A stretch of DNA of 64,000 bases, from assembly GCA_030770425.1 (NCBI GenBank), contig JASJFT010000114.1:62001-126000 (forward strand), read 5' to 3'. Under the pieces are notes generated by a model. That model made no database searches and was not told the origin of the DNA. It worked only from the letters and a program-made list of their open reading frames with translations. Positions 23,843 to 35,384 of the stretch are shown here, one piece after another. This DNA comes from Darksidea phi (taxonomy: Eukaryota > Ascomycota > Dothideomycetes > Pleosporales > Lentitheciaceae). Numbering within the stretch: position 1 is the first letter of the stretch; each line of letters opens with the position of its first letter. A program made the position numbers and the translations under genes.

Positions 23843-26800
23843 GCCGTCGTGAGCTGCACAGGGGCCAGTGCCGCCGCCCCGCCTGCATGGCTCGAGCTGA
23901 GCATGCGGCGACAACACCATCTTCCGCACGGCACTGGCTGGGCCGACTCACGACACCCGCCACCCTGTCTGCCCTCGAAATTCACTCCAATAGAGCGCTC
24001 CCAAACGGGCATGGCTCGATCGACAGCTGACGCTCCCTGCCCAACAAGCTCAAACCATCCCGCACTCGATACATGCCTCTACCCGCCGTCCCGGAAAACC
24101 TTCTTTGAGCACAGCTCGGTCGATTCAGCACCCCCGGATCGGACGAGTCCTTTGCTGGCCGTCTCGCGCCTGGCTGGCGACAGCGCTGGCAGCGGGCCCC
24201 GTGGGTGGCGGATCGGGATGTGATGAATGTCGTCCCGTCCGTCCCATCCGTCCCATCGTGTCATGCCGCTCTCCCCCCTCCGCCCGAGCCTCGCGCTCCT
24301 TGGCACAATACTGCTATGATTTGCGCTAGCCGCGCGTGGACCCGGTAGCTGGAGCTCATCAGCCTCCCCCGATAAATATGACATCCTCAAACCCATAACA
24401 GGACGGCCGTCGGGCTTGCATATCGGACCTGCAGCAAGATACTGCGCGCCACCGTCGATATGCCAGCCTTTTACGAGCGACATCGCTATTCTTGCAAATT
24501 GCTGCAGAGCGCGAGTACCAATCTGCATCCCAGGATCCCAAGCGATGGCGATCGCCCGTAAATCCCTGGCCCGCCGTGCCTCTTTCATCACCCCGGCCCG
24601 CTCAAACAAATCATTCCGTTGCCGACCCCTGCAAACAGGCCCCCAATGTGTCGTGAAGTGCAGCCTTTACGGGCGCCACAGAACCATCAGCAGCCTCACC
24701 CATCGCTCGTCGTTGCCACCACGAGGCTACGCCGACACCAGCTCCACTGGCACCAACTAACCCACGTTCAAACCCCGTCTCAGTCAGACGTCAGACGTAC
24801 GCCTTTCGCTATAGGAGTGCCCGATGTACCGCCTCAGCATTCGTATCTATGGATGCCAACCCCACGAAGATGCTTAGTGTCACCAGAGGCTGCACCACAG
24901 ATCGACGCCCTTCTTCGTGTTGCCTCAGGTCCGTGGCGCAGCACCTAGAGCTGCAGCCTTCGTATCCCACTGAGACTCGACCATGAGTGGCATCATTACC
25001 AGTGCCATAGAGACAGCCGCAGTACTGTAAGGTAGCGCCAAGCAGCCAAAGCAAGCTTTCGAGCACCGAGCCTCCATGGCGCCTTACCGTGACTTTTGAA
25101 GCCACCAAAAAGCGCCAGCCATCCAAGTTCAGCCAGTTCGGCTCCTTCCGAGCGCGATGCTTCGGAGTGATCCTCAGCCTCTGAAGCCTTCCAGCCGCCG
25201 ATCATGTTCACGTAGCCTTGATTACGCTCGCCGAAACACCTCGGAAATTCCATCGCAGAAGCAACATAAGCTAGATCTAGAATAGCAAAACACTGAGCGT
25301 AAAATTCTGCACGCAACAGGGGTAATTCTTTGACTCGAATCCATGAAACGTGAAGCGCACAAAAACGTCGGAGCGTAGCGCGCGGTGGAATGTCACCCGC
25401 TAGGAGCAACACGGCAACACCTCGAGCCTAGTTGAACGGCGACTACTCCAAATGGTTACCTCTTGTGGAGATTCTTAGCGATCGACATGCCCGTGGTTCC
25501 AATGGCAAACCACCAAAAACGCCGTCCCGTCACTTAGCTAACTGATTCAGGGCGAGCTCAAAAGCCACTTCATGAGTAGCCTAGTCGTTAAGGGAATGTA
25601 TTGCGAGAAAAACGCGTGAGAATCACACTTGGGCTTTCTCTCCAACAGTGGTTTTGGAAAACATCGATATCTAGGTGAGGGTTTAAAGTTTATCGACCAC
25701 TGAGTACACTGGCGATATAAGAAATTCACCAGGCTAGTTCGCTTACCCCTGCTGGCTCTCTTGCGACTAGTATAACTGCGTAGAACTTTGCCCTATTCTG
25801 CAGCAGATAGACAAGTGCCTCCTCGACAACGAGGACTACAGTTTCCGCCCTCTTTTGAGAGGGTCCTCAAACAGATCCAATCACAAATCCTCCTCAGATG
25901 ATCACAACTGTATCCAGTCAGCCAGCCAGAGAAGTCTTGCGCTAGCCACTCAGCAGGACCGGTGAGAACAGACCAACAACAGCACACCGTTCGCTGTTTG
26001 TGTTCACCGGCAGACGACTACGTTGGACTATCACTTTAACGTTGCAGGCTTCCAACTACCAAAGATGGAGACCGTCTTTGTTTGACTACAATCATTTCGT
26101 CAGACCATATGCAAAGCTATACCCCTACAGCGTCCTCGTATGCCTACATTCAAGACATATGTCACAGCCGCAGAACTGCAGCTGGCTATTTTTGACTGCC
26201 GGCAGCTTGAGGTGCAAGCTACAGTTGCTACCGCAAGGTTGAAACTATTTGTTCCCTGTCGTGTTGCAGCCTGTCGATATCTACCAAAACAAGCATCCGC
26301 TGTCGTATTCGAGCGTCAGGTGAGAATGACAGGCCTTGTAAGACACGGGAACTGCGAATATCATCCAATACCCCCGGACTTTTGTGTTTACGGATGATGC
26401 TTCGTCTGCGGCTTATCGGCCAATGAGAATTCTTGCTGCCGCCTCACGCACTCAAACGAACCTCTTCGAGACTGCGCCCCCATATTCCGAAAAGGCCCGA
26501 TTTTCAAGTCGCCTCTCCGCCCTACGTCTGCCAATATAGGGAAGCGTTTATTGTGCAGCCTCCAAGTTCCGAGTTTTATTCATGGAACGAACAACTGGGC
26601 AGCGCTTATCCACAACACAAAACTGGGGTCATCAACCCACCGTATTCTCTCAAACCCGGTCTGAACGCAACTTTCGGACAAACGGTTGGCCCGCTTAATG
26701 ACACGAGCACCACAAAGTGGTCAGAATTCGGGTGGCCCTTAATTAAGCGTAGCTTGGACATCAGCGTCGCCAGTTCTTCTATCAAACATTGAATTTAGTC

Positions 26801-26917
26801 TGCCGTTTGCCCAGTGGCATGCGATTGTATTCACTGTCCACCTCGCAACGAACAAATATGAATAAGTAATCACTTCTTCAAAGGAGAGATTGTTGCCTTC
26901 AGGCTCGTGCTCCTAGC

Positions 26918-26935
26918 CTACCGCTACCGCTACCG
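26918..26935. repeat. (CTACCG)3 repeat
   Basis: Three perfect hexanucleotide units. Confidence 0.9.
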
Positions 26936-27227
26936 CCCTGAAGCTCCGGATATGGGATAGCCACGCTTTGCTGCCATGGCTATTAGTACACCTGTTTCCC
27001 AACTACAATCTCTTAAACCGTCTCATAACACTCTATATGTCGGCATACAAGCCTTTCAAACCGTCAATTCCGTCCACCAGGGAAGCTCCGCCTTGCTACA
27101 TACTAGTCCCACATTCCAACAAGCATTATCTCAATTGAGCTTCCCGCATGCACGTCATAGCATCTATCCTGTTTTGCTATCTACTTCTTATAGCTTCTTG
27201 CAAGGAACTTCCTGCCATCTGCATCTA

Positions 27228-27278
27228 TTCGTTTTGAATTGACGTTGTGGGAGTATCTTTGGCAAGGTCCACACGAAA
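27228..27278 (-). repeat. Dispersed terminal-repeat copy (minus orientation)
   Basis: Read on the minus strand it contains GTGGACCTTGC, then AAAG, ACTCCCAC and CAATTCAAAAC, matching in order the sequences at 28671-28720, 53532-53575 and 54244-54293. It faces left, as the right end of an element would; no left partner was found. Confidence 0.65.
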
Positions 27279-28658
27279 TATAGTAGGAGTGTTCACACAG
27301 TAGAAACACTATACCCACGCCTCATACACGAGGAGAGATCTATAGGAGCTGTATATACTACTGACGGGCATGCCGAGAAATTGCTGTTCACAATTGACGG
27401 GGCGAGATTTTCGAATTAATCCGCCTATCTGCACATTAAGCATTCTAGCTCGTCGCGCCGGGTTTTAATAACATGTTACTATTTCTGCGCATTCGTGAAG
27501 AGTAGTAAGGCCATGACCTCTTTATGGCGACACTATTTATACCTCTGACCTATGATTCTTGGCGTACTGCTGTGTTGTTTCCTATAGCTGCTATTTCCTA
27601 ACTATACTGGGTTGATGCCGTGAGTTGATGGGGATCGATTATGCGAAAACCAAGATGCACCCTCTGATGGCTACTGTTCAGCCTTGTTGTCCACGGCTTA
27701 GGTATCATTGGAGCCCGTACACTACGCCATCGAACTACCTACAAAACACACTCCCTCTCTTAGCGCAGAAACTCCCAGCCAAACGCCTGTACTTGACACC
27801 CAGTAAACATACAACCCCACACCCACATAACCAACAGAGTACAAAGCACCACTATCATGCCTCAAATACATCCCCCCTCTCTTCCCCCAACAACAACCAT
27901 AGTTCAACCTAAACCTCGACTCCGCTCCTCTCATCACAGCACCACCCATCCTTTCCCTATACTAAGAACCAAACTCGAAAAGGCGAAGAACCATCCATCT
28001 ACATCTACAACCCCACAGCTCAATCCAAGTTCCAACCCCCCTGCGTCCATCCGTCCACCCACCATAACCCTATACAAACCCGGTATCGATATGAGTAGCA
28101 GCCATCGCGTCGTCAAAATCGCAGAATAGCTCAAAAACTGCGACACAAAAAGGTAGTTCGTCCCGAATACCCTGAAACGCAACAAAGTTGTTGGTTGCAA
28201 GCAAAGGGGGTTGCAGTCGTTGCCTGAGGTTCACGTCACGGCATGACTGCGGGGGGCATCAAAGAGGGCGCGGCGAATGCCATGATGTTGAGCGGTAACG
28301 ACGGTAGTCTACCAGACTCGGGAACAGCTAGAAAAGTGACCGGCTGCCTGCTCATCATACAAACCCTGATACAATACTCTACATTATACCATGCACGTCC
28401 TTCATAATCCTTTCGCAACACGCTGTGTTATCTAGTACTCTGAAACATAAACATGGCCATATCGACTGCTACGAACAAATTCAAAAGCAGGAGTCAAGAG
28501 CAATAAGGAGAGCTGAGAAGAGAGGACCAGACATCCTCAACTACATTACACTAAAACACGCCACAATACATCACCCCCTATCACATCTCCACATATCCCC
28601 AATCCAACGCCCTAACCACGTCAAGCGACCAAAAAAATTATACACCTAATATGCCAAT

Positions 28659-28739
28659 ATTCACTTGCACACTTCGTGCGGACCTTGCAAAAGAGACTCC
28701 CACTGCGCAAATCCAAAACAAAATTCACTCGCACACTTC
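28659..28739 (+). repeat. Dispersed terminal-repeat copy inside a 64-bp direct repeat
   Basis: 28671-28720 carries the family core (GCGGACCTTGCAAAAG, GACTCCCACTG, GCAAATCCAAAAC). The 17-bp sequence ATTCACTTGCACACTTC (28659-28675) recurs at 28723-28739 with one C/T difference, giving a 64-bp offset. The core is therefore bracketed by a direct duplication. Confidence 0.65.
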
Positions 28740-28980
28740 TCTCCATACCTACCTGCCGTCTAGTCGGTAATATAATCAAACAAGGTAACAAACACAGTAC
28801 ATAGGCGTATGGGGTTGAGCTACATGTCCACCATATCTGCCAATGTAGGTTTCATAAAAAAAGAAAACTTGTGATCGCATATCATAATATTGCTCTGCGT
28901 TTACACTTATATATCCTAGTTCCAACCGCGGTCATAGTTGCATATAGTCTACAAAGAGCAGCCGCTCTTCCATGTGCACA

Positions 28981-29001
28981 GTTCCTAGTTCCTAGTTCCT
29001 A
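28981..29001. repeat. (GTTCCTA)3 repeat
   Basis: Three perfect 7-bp units in the distal 3' flank of SSC1. Confidence 0.9.
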
Positions 29002-29583
29002 GCTAGCGATATCGGCTCTCATATAGAGCCAATGACAAAGGCCAAAGGTCGAGAACAGTACAGGGTATCCGCCCAAAGTTAGTTAGCAGCGATGCGAAGT
29101 GTAGGCACAAAACTTTCTGCCAAACGAGAGAGCAAACATAGCATCGGTCCTTCAACTCATTGTACTTCATAGACGGTATTGGAGAGCGGAGAAGTGACAT
29201 TGACATACCGTCTCACATCTCACAGCTATAGTACATTCTCATCTACCACACTCCACCTCCACTATTACATCCCCAATCTCCCAATCGCAATCATGATGGC
29301 GTTCACTTCTTCTCCCATCGCTCCCATACAATACATGTCGGGAAGATAAACCCGAAAGCGGTCCAGTAAAGGTTAGTAGAGGATACTAAAACAAGTCGAT
29401 AGAGAGAAGAGAAGAGAAGCGAAGAGGTATAGGTACAAAAAGTAGCAAGACAAGGGAGGAAATGTACACGCGTCTAGATGACCCCCCAACCCAGGACCCA
29501 GAATGCAAGACGCCTGCTTTTGTGCGGAGCAAATGACCAGAACGAGGAAATGACGAAACATGGTTGAGAGATCAAGAAGCATT

Positions 29584-31729
29584 TTACTGCTTCTTCTCAC
29601 CCTCGCCTTCGGGCTGCTGCTCGCTCGATTGGCTTTGGTTCTCGGCACGGGCCTTGTGCATTTGATCAAAGAGGGTCAAGCTAGCGTTCTGGAGGTCGTC
29701 GGTCTTCTCCTTGATCTCCTCGGCGGTGGCGGTGCCCTCGCCGGCCTGGCTCTGCGAGATGAACTCGCGCATGGCGGCAATCTTCTCCTTGATCTTCTCC
29801 GCTTCGGTCTTGTCAAGACGGTCCTCAAACTCCTTCAAGGCTTTCTCAGTGTCATTGACGACGCTGTCAGCGCGGTTGGCAGCCTCGATGGCAGCCTTGC
29901 GCTCCTTGTCTTGTTCGCCATAGCGCTCAGCATCGTCAACCATGGACTGGATCTCAGACTCAGAGAGACCTGAGCCGGAAGCAATAGTGATGGACTGGTC
30001 CTTGTTGGTGGACTTGTCCTTGGCGTGGACGTGGACAATAGAGTCAGCATCAATGTCGAAAGTGACCTCAATTTGGGGGACACCGCGGTGAGCCGGGGGA
30101 ATGCCGACAAGCTGGAAGTTGCCCAATAGCTTGTTGTCACGGACGAGCTCACGCTCACCCTGGTAGACCTTGATCTCGACAGCGCTCTGGAAGTCGGCGG
30201 CAGTGGAGAAGACTTGCGATTTCTTAGTAGGAATGGTAGTGTTGCGGTTGATCAAACGGGTGAAGACACCGCCGAGGGTCTCGATACCGAGCGAGAGAGG
30301 AGTGACATCGAGCAGGAGAAGGTCAGTGACCTCACCAGCAAGTACAGCACCCTGGATAGCAGCACCAATGGCAACAGCCTCATCGGGATTAACCGATTTG
30401 GCTGGGTCACGACCGAAGATGCTCTTGACGGACTCGCCCACCTTGGGCATACGGGTCATGCCGCCAACGAGGATGACCTCCTTGATTTGCTTGGCTTGAA
30501 GGTTGGCATCCTTCAGGGCCTTGCGCACGGGCTCGACGGTGCGCGAGATTAGGGGGTCAACCAACTTCTCGAGCTGAGCGCGAGTCATCTTTGAGTTGAT
30601 GTGCTTGGGTCCGGAGGCGTCGGCGGTGATGAAGGGTAGGTTGATGTCGGTTTGCAGGGAGGAAGAAAGCTCGATCTTTGCCTTCTCTGCGGCCTCACGG
30701 ATACGCTGGATAGCCATGCGGTCATTGTTTAGGTCAATGTTCTGCTCCTTCTTGAACTGCTGGACGAGGTGGCGCACAAGGGTGATGTCGAAATCTTCGC
30801 CACCAAGGTGGGTGTCACCGTTGGTAGACTTGACCTCAAATACACCGTTTTGGATCTCAAGGATAGAAATATCAAAAGTACCACCTCCAAGATCGTAGAC
30901 AGCCACAATGTTGTCCGTGTTGTCCGTGGTCTTGTCGAGACCGTAGGCAAGAGCGGCAGCGGTGGGCTCGTTGACGACACGAAGGACGTTGAGACCAGCA
31001 ATCTGACCGGCGTCCTTGGTGGCTTGACGCTGAGAGTCGTTGAAGTAAGCAGGCACAGTGACGACGGCGTTCTTGACATTCTTGCCCATGTAGGCCTCGG
31101 CGGTCTCCTTCATCTTGCCGAGCACGAAACCTCCAATCTGCGAGGGCGAGTATTTTTGGCCTTGAGCCTCGAGCCACGCATCACCATTGGTGTGCTGGAC
31201 AATCTTGTAGGGCACCTGCTGGATGTCGCGCTGCACCTCGGGGTCGGTATACTTGCGGCCGATGAGACGCTTGGTGGCGAAGAGCGTGTTCTCTGGGTTG
31301 ACGACTGCCTGGCGCTTCGCAGCGATACCGACGAGACGCTCACCCTCCTTGGTGAAGCCGACGACGGACGGCGTGGTTCGCGTACCTGCAGGGAGGTCAG
31401 TCGATGCAATTGCGATGGGGGCAATGAAGGTGGTGACGTGCCTTCCGAGTTCTCAATGATGCGCGGCGTCTTGCCCTCCATCACGGCAACGGCCGAATTG
31501 GTGGTACCCAAATCGATACCGATGACGGAGCCCTTGACCTTTTCATTCGAGGCCTCTGCATATCCTCGCCTGAATGTTGAGCTGAAGGGGGATCTGATGG
31601 CGGGCTGGGTGCGGACAGCAGAAGCGGCCCGCGGCAGGAACTGAAAGATGAAGTCAGTGACGGGTTTTTTTCAGGAGCGCACGAGGTGGCGGGTAAACGT
31701 ACCGTCCGTGACAACCTCGAGGAAAACAT
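29584..31729 (-). CDS. SSC1: Mitochondrial Hsp70
   Basis: Three exons (31729-31703, 31640-31442, 31385-29584) give 675 residues. Ssc1 is the matrix Hsp70 that drives protein import with the TIM23 motor and folds proteins with Mdj1 and Mge1. The presequence reads MFSSRLSR then [16 protein letters not shown]; the upstream in-frame ATG at 31777 was not chosen because MFSSRLSR is a typical start for fungal mitochondrial Hsp70. The nucleotide-binding domain begins [15 protein letters not shown], followed by [14 protein letters not shown] and [12 protein letters not shown]; the substrate-binding part has [13 protein letters not shown] and ends EGEGEKKQ. The first exon is only nine codons. Intron 2 appears to be GC-AG (donor GCACGT, acceptor CTGCAG): only this splice gives the family sequence [14 protein letters not shown]. 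The plus-strand WD40-like gene is divergent, 843 bp away. Confidence 0.96.
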
Positions 31730-32572
31730 GGCTGCAGATGTGTGGGGGGAAGCGTCGCTAACAGAAGATGCGAACAACAGGAAGGGGCAAGATGGGGGAG
31801 AAGGAGAATTGATGGGGCGGTGATGTTTATATGAAGGGCAAGACGGAGCTTTGACAGGAGTTGAGATTTCAGTCGAACTTTCTAGCGCACCGCCAAGACC
31901 GTCTGCCTCCGACGTTCCGCCGTCAGTGCTCGGCTCAGGAGCGAAGGCACATTATGGCGGTTGCTGCACAGTGAGCCGGCAACAGGACGTGGAAAGGCTG
32001 TTTCCAGGGTTAACTCGGTACCGTGTCTAGGAACCCTATCGGGAACCTGTTGTTTCCCCTTTTGCAATCTATCCAGACGTTGTCTAACACTCCTTTGTGC
32101 TGTGAAACTGGTATGGCGCGCATCTTGGAGGGGTGCCAGGCCTATAATACCGCAACCTGAATGTATTCTTCGAAGCAAATGTCTTGTACCTTGGCCCAAA
32201 TAATGCTTGGATGCGAATGCTGGGTGTTGCGCACGACGGACGCTGCATATGCATGTCCTCGAGTACACAGTAGCTTCCGAATGTGGGGAGAGCTGCCGCA
32301 TCACCACAGTGCGACAAAGCGGTTGGCTATGGACCTCTCCGAGTGAAAGTGATACCGTCTTCTCCTCTGCACATGCTCCAGACACGCCTATACTCTGTGG
32401 ATTATTACTGGCGCTTTTTGTTGTGCTTGCGCTGCTTTGCCTTCACTGGCCCATGTCCAGTCCGGAGTCTGACGTATTGTGCCTAGAACTGCTCTGCGCT
32501 CCTCGGGAGCCGCATCACCGCGTCTCCCTCCACCCTCGGGTCATGCAGCCATCACCCACCTCCAACTGAAGC
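31730..32572. other. Divergent promoter region of SSC1 and the WD40-like gene
   Basis: 843 bp between two divergent starts. No gene recognised; it holds the TATA-like element near SSC1. Confidence 0.55.
31826..31831 (-). promoter_or_regulatory. TATA-like element of SSC1
   Basis: TATAAA on the minus strand, 97 bp upstream of the chosen SSC1 ATG. A minimal heat-shock-like pair, GAA-2-TTC, occurs at 31875-31882. Both are pattern matches only. Confidence 0.45.
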
Positions 32573-34766
32573 ATGGCCGTTGATGATTTCCTGTATGTAT
32601 AGCTCGCAAGATAGCGTTGGGACAGCATTAATCCGATTAGGAGTCGAGACACCGACGCCTTTGTGCTGCCTTCGAAGAGGTCCTACTACCCGCTTAAGAT
32701 CCCCATCGCGTGAGCACAGCCCGCAGTCTTGGTACTAGAGGTGCCGAACGAGGACTAACGAAACCAGACATTACCAACTACGGCACTTCATCAGCTCGCC
32801 CGAGCAAGATCTCCTCTACTACGCCAGCGGCCACGACGTCTACTGCCTCAATGCCGCGACTAGGACGCAGGCGCACGTAACGACGCTCCCGTTCGGAGCC
32901 CGCTGTACCGCGTCCGGGCATGGCTATGTGTGCGTGGGTGGCGCCGAGGAGGGCAACTTCGCTGCGATCAAGGTAGCTGGCTTTCCGCCCGCAGACCCCG
33001 TCGAAGTGGATGCCTTGCTACCTTTGGACCTCCCCACCCGCACCGCGCTGCCACGACCGCCCCTCCTCGGCGTCGGAAGTCGCCCAAAACTCGAGAAGGT
33101 TGGCGAGGACATTGTTAATTCAATATCGATACACAAGTTCCCTGCCGAGGGCGATGGGCAGGACGATGTGGTGGCGGTACTCACGAACAACGACAAGACC
33201 GTGCGCATATTCTCCCTTGTACAACATCTGGAATTGGCTGTCCTGGATCTTCCATTCCCTATGAATCATGCCACCATATCCCCGGACGGGCAGCTCTTGG
33301 TCGCTGTGGGAGATGAACACAATGGCTTCTTCTTTCAGCGAACGAAGCCCAAGAAGCCGAGATTCACAAAGACTTCAGAGGATCGCATACAGCCAAGCAC
33401 ACCAGATTGGACCTTGTTTCAAGAAGTGAATTTGTACGTGCCAACAGGTTCGTGCATCAAGGGCTACTTCACTACGGCATGGTCGCCTTCTGGCCGTCTG
33501 TGTGCAGTTGGATCCGAGTGCGGATACATCACCGTTTTCGACGTTGAGCTCCTCCAAAGATGCGAATACGGAGAGGACGCAATCATTCATCTTCTCAGCT
33601 CCACTAGGCCGGACACAACCATTGGTCCCGGAGCAGTACGTACAATGCAGTTCTCGCCTGCGCCATGGGACTTCCTCGTTTGGAGTGAGGACCAAGCACG
33701 AGTCTGTGTAGCGGATATCCGGTCGGGATTGAAAGTGAAGCAGACCCTCTCTCTGGACCCTAAAGACGAAGGCATAGAGAAGGTTCAGATCGCAGATTTT
33801 GATCTAGAGTTGAGCACGGAAGTAAGCGACGTGCGGCGAGAGGCTGACTTCATTCGGAGATACCGTCGTGCTTTAGATTCCGAAGGAACAGCTGCGGCTG
33901 TAAATTTTGCAACTGACTACATGGAAGCTTCGTCCGAGCGTAGGAGACTCCATCGGTCTCTCGGAGTAGTAGAGTCTGATGACGATCCACATGGCCTGAC
34001 AGCCCATGAGAGACAGGTTCTTGAGGCTCTGCGCACAACGAGACGAGAGGGAACTCGCGGGCCATTAATAACGCTCCCGAGCATCAACTACAGCACCTCG
34101 GCGGCTGCGCAAGCAAGACGGTATGATGCTAGCGCGAACGTCTTTCCTCTCGGCCAGGGTGCTAATCACATGACCAGGGAACGGGAAGATGCGACCCGAT
34201 GGAGCCATATGGCAGAGACCTATTTGTTCTCGACAGAGAACGCTCGTCGGCTCAACGAGATGCAAGAGCGGCTTGGTACTCTCGACGAACATGGTAGTAC
34301 TAGCGCAACTCACACCAACATCACAGGTGGTGCCATGACGCGATCGCCGAACCCGGTTCCAGCTGTTACCCGTCGTGATAATAGCGAACTGATAGCATCT
34401 ACCGACGATGCCTGGCGCACCATCGAAGAAGCTCTTGCGCGTAACGCCAGAGCCGCAGATAGCGCGCGCAGCTCTACCGGGCCAGAGCTCCGCAGTGAGC
34501 TGCGACGCCTACGACAGCTCACTCAGGTGCGAGAACGTCTCCGCAGCGCACGCGAAGCACACGGACCGTTCGAGAATTACGACATCAGTATGACCTACCG
34601 CCGAGCGAGCCGAAGTCACCACGACCCTACCGTAGGCGTGCGGACTGCAGGCCTCGCGATGAGCGCTGATGGTCATACACTCTATTGCGGCACCGAACAT
34701 GGCATCTTCGAATTCAAGATCAATTTGCATCAGCGGAAAGAGTTCCCCGCCATTACACCGCGGTGA
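32573..34766 (+). CDS. WD40-like protein with DUF2415-type motif
   Basis: Three exons (32573-32592, 32641-32709, 32768-34766) give 695 residues. The 20-nt first exon (MAVDDFL) was placed by a GTATGT donor and a TTAG acceptor that join it to SRDTDAFVLPSKRSYYPLK, then to HYQLRHFISSPEQDLLYYA; a long continuous frame after 32768 follows. The N-terminal about 300 residues look like a beta-propeller: VVAVLTNNDKTVRIFSL, HATISPDGQLLVAVGDE, FTTAWSPSGRLCAVGSECG and GAVRTMQFSPAPWDFLVWS. The AWSPSGR segment resembles DUF2415, found in poorly characterised fungal WD proteins. The middle is Arg/Glu-rich and probably helical or disordered. A final blade-like piece (TAGLAMSADGHTLYCGTEHG) closes the protein. 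The role is unknown; a scaffold is the usual job of this fold. Confidence 0.9.
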
Positions 34767-35384
34767 AGGATAATCGACTCAAGAGTCGGGCGTTCGATTT
34801 CGATTCCAGCGACTTCTTTGGCTAATTCTAATTGTGTATTTGATTTTACTTGACCTTTGGTGCTGGGTAATCTATGGACGACACGGCAGTTGAGAAGGGT
34901 ATTTTGGGTCATGCAAGCAAGCATCGGCGCAACGGACGGGCAGTTCTAGTTCTCTTTTTGGATGGGCACAGTTTGAATACCCTGAAGCACTAGGCAGCTA
35001 AAAGTACCCTTTATACATTCGTTACAAACATGCGGGGAATGGGGGGTTAGAATGTGGGATGTGATGCCTGCATCTGGGGAAGAGGGAGCGGTCCGAGTTC
35101 GGAGGGGCAACAGCCGAGCCTATCAAAGCTTTGAAAGATGGCGTAATACCAGCGGTGACTGCAAAAGCTTCCAATGTACCCTACAGTGTCGCTCTTGTGT
35201 TGAGTAGTAACCTCCTCTCCCCTCTTCTCTCTGACCTTCCCGCACTTCTCCCTTTGGATTTTACCTGTTTAGTTGCGTTCAACAGCGACCGGGGTTGGAA
35301 TTGCCTCAACGCAGACTCGTGGCACCCCACTTCCTTCAGCTCTGAAGAAATCGAACCCGAAGGCAAACAATCACGTCTACTGTC
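34767..35384. other. Intergenic region, STR3 promoter
   Basis: Between two plus-strand genes; no gene seen. The bases before 35385 are pyrimidine-rich (TCTCCCCTCTTCTCTC at about 35215-35230), a common fungal core-promoter feature. Confidence 0.55.

Larger units (their letters stand above)
22456..29583. other. 7.1-kb stretch without recognisable genes
   Basis: I read both strands and found no frame with a family signature, credible start plus introns, or transfer-RNA-like B-box. Its regulator-proximal part (22.6-24.3 kb) is G+C-rich with long G tracts and CATGGA repeats; the rest is closer to average. It holds two copies of a dispersed inverted-end repeat (27228-27278 and 28671-28720), a CTACCG triplet repeat and a GTTCCTA repeat. 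It must contain the promoter of the zinc-cluster regulator and the 3' flank of SSC1. Possible contents I cannot exclude are long untranslated leaders, non-coding RNA or orphan genes. Confidence 0.5.

Noticed and set aside
24079..24609. 176-codon minus-strand open frame in the gene-free gap
   Set aside because: Contains a fragment loosely like a dehydrogenase end (GGAQYLAAG), but nothing else of that family around it.
31730..31777. Upstream in-frame ATG for SSC1
   Set aside because: The downstream ATG gives the standard Hsp70 presequence start; the extension is Ser/Asp-containing and unlikely in a mitochondrial signal.
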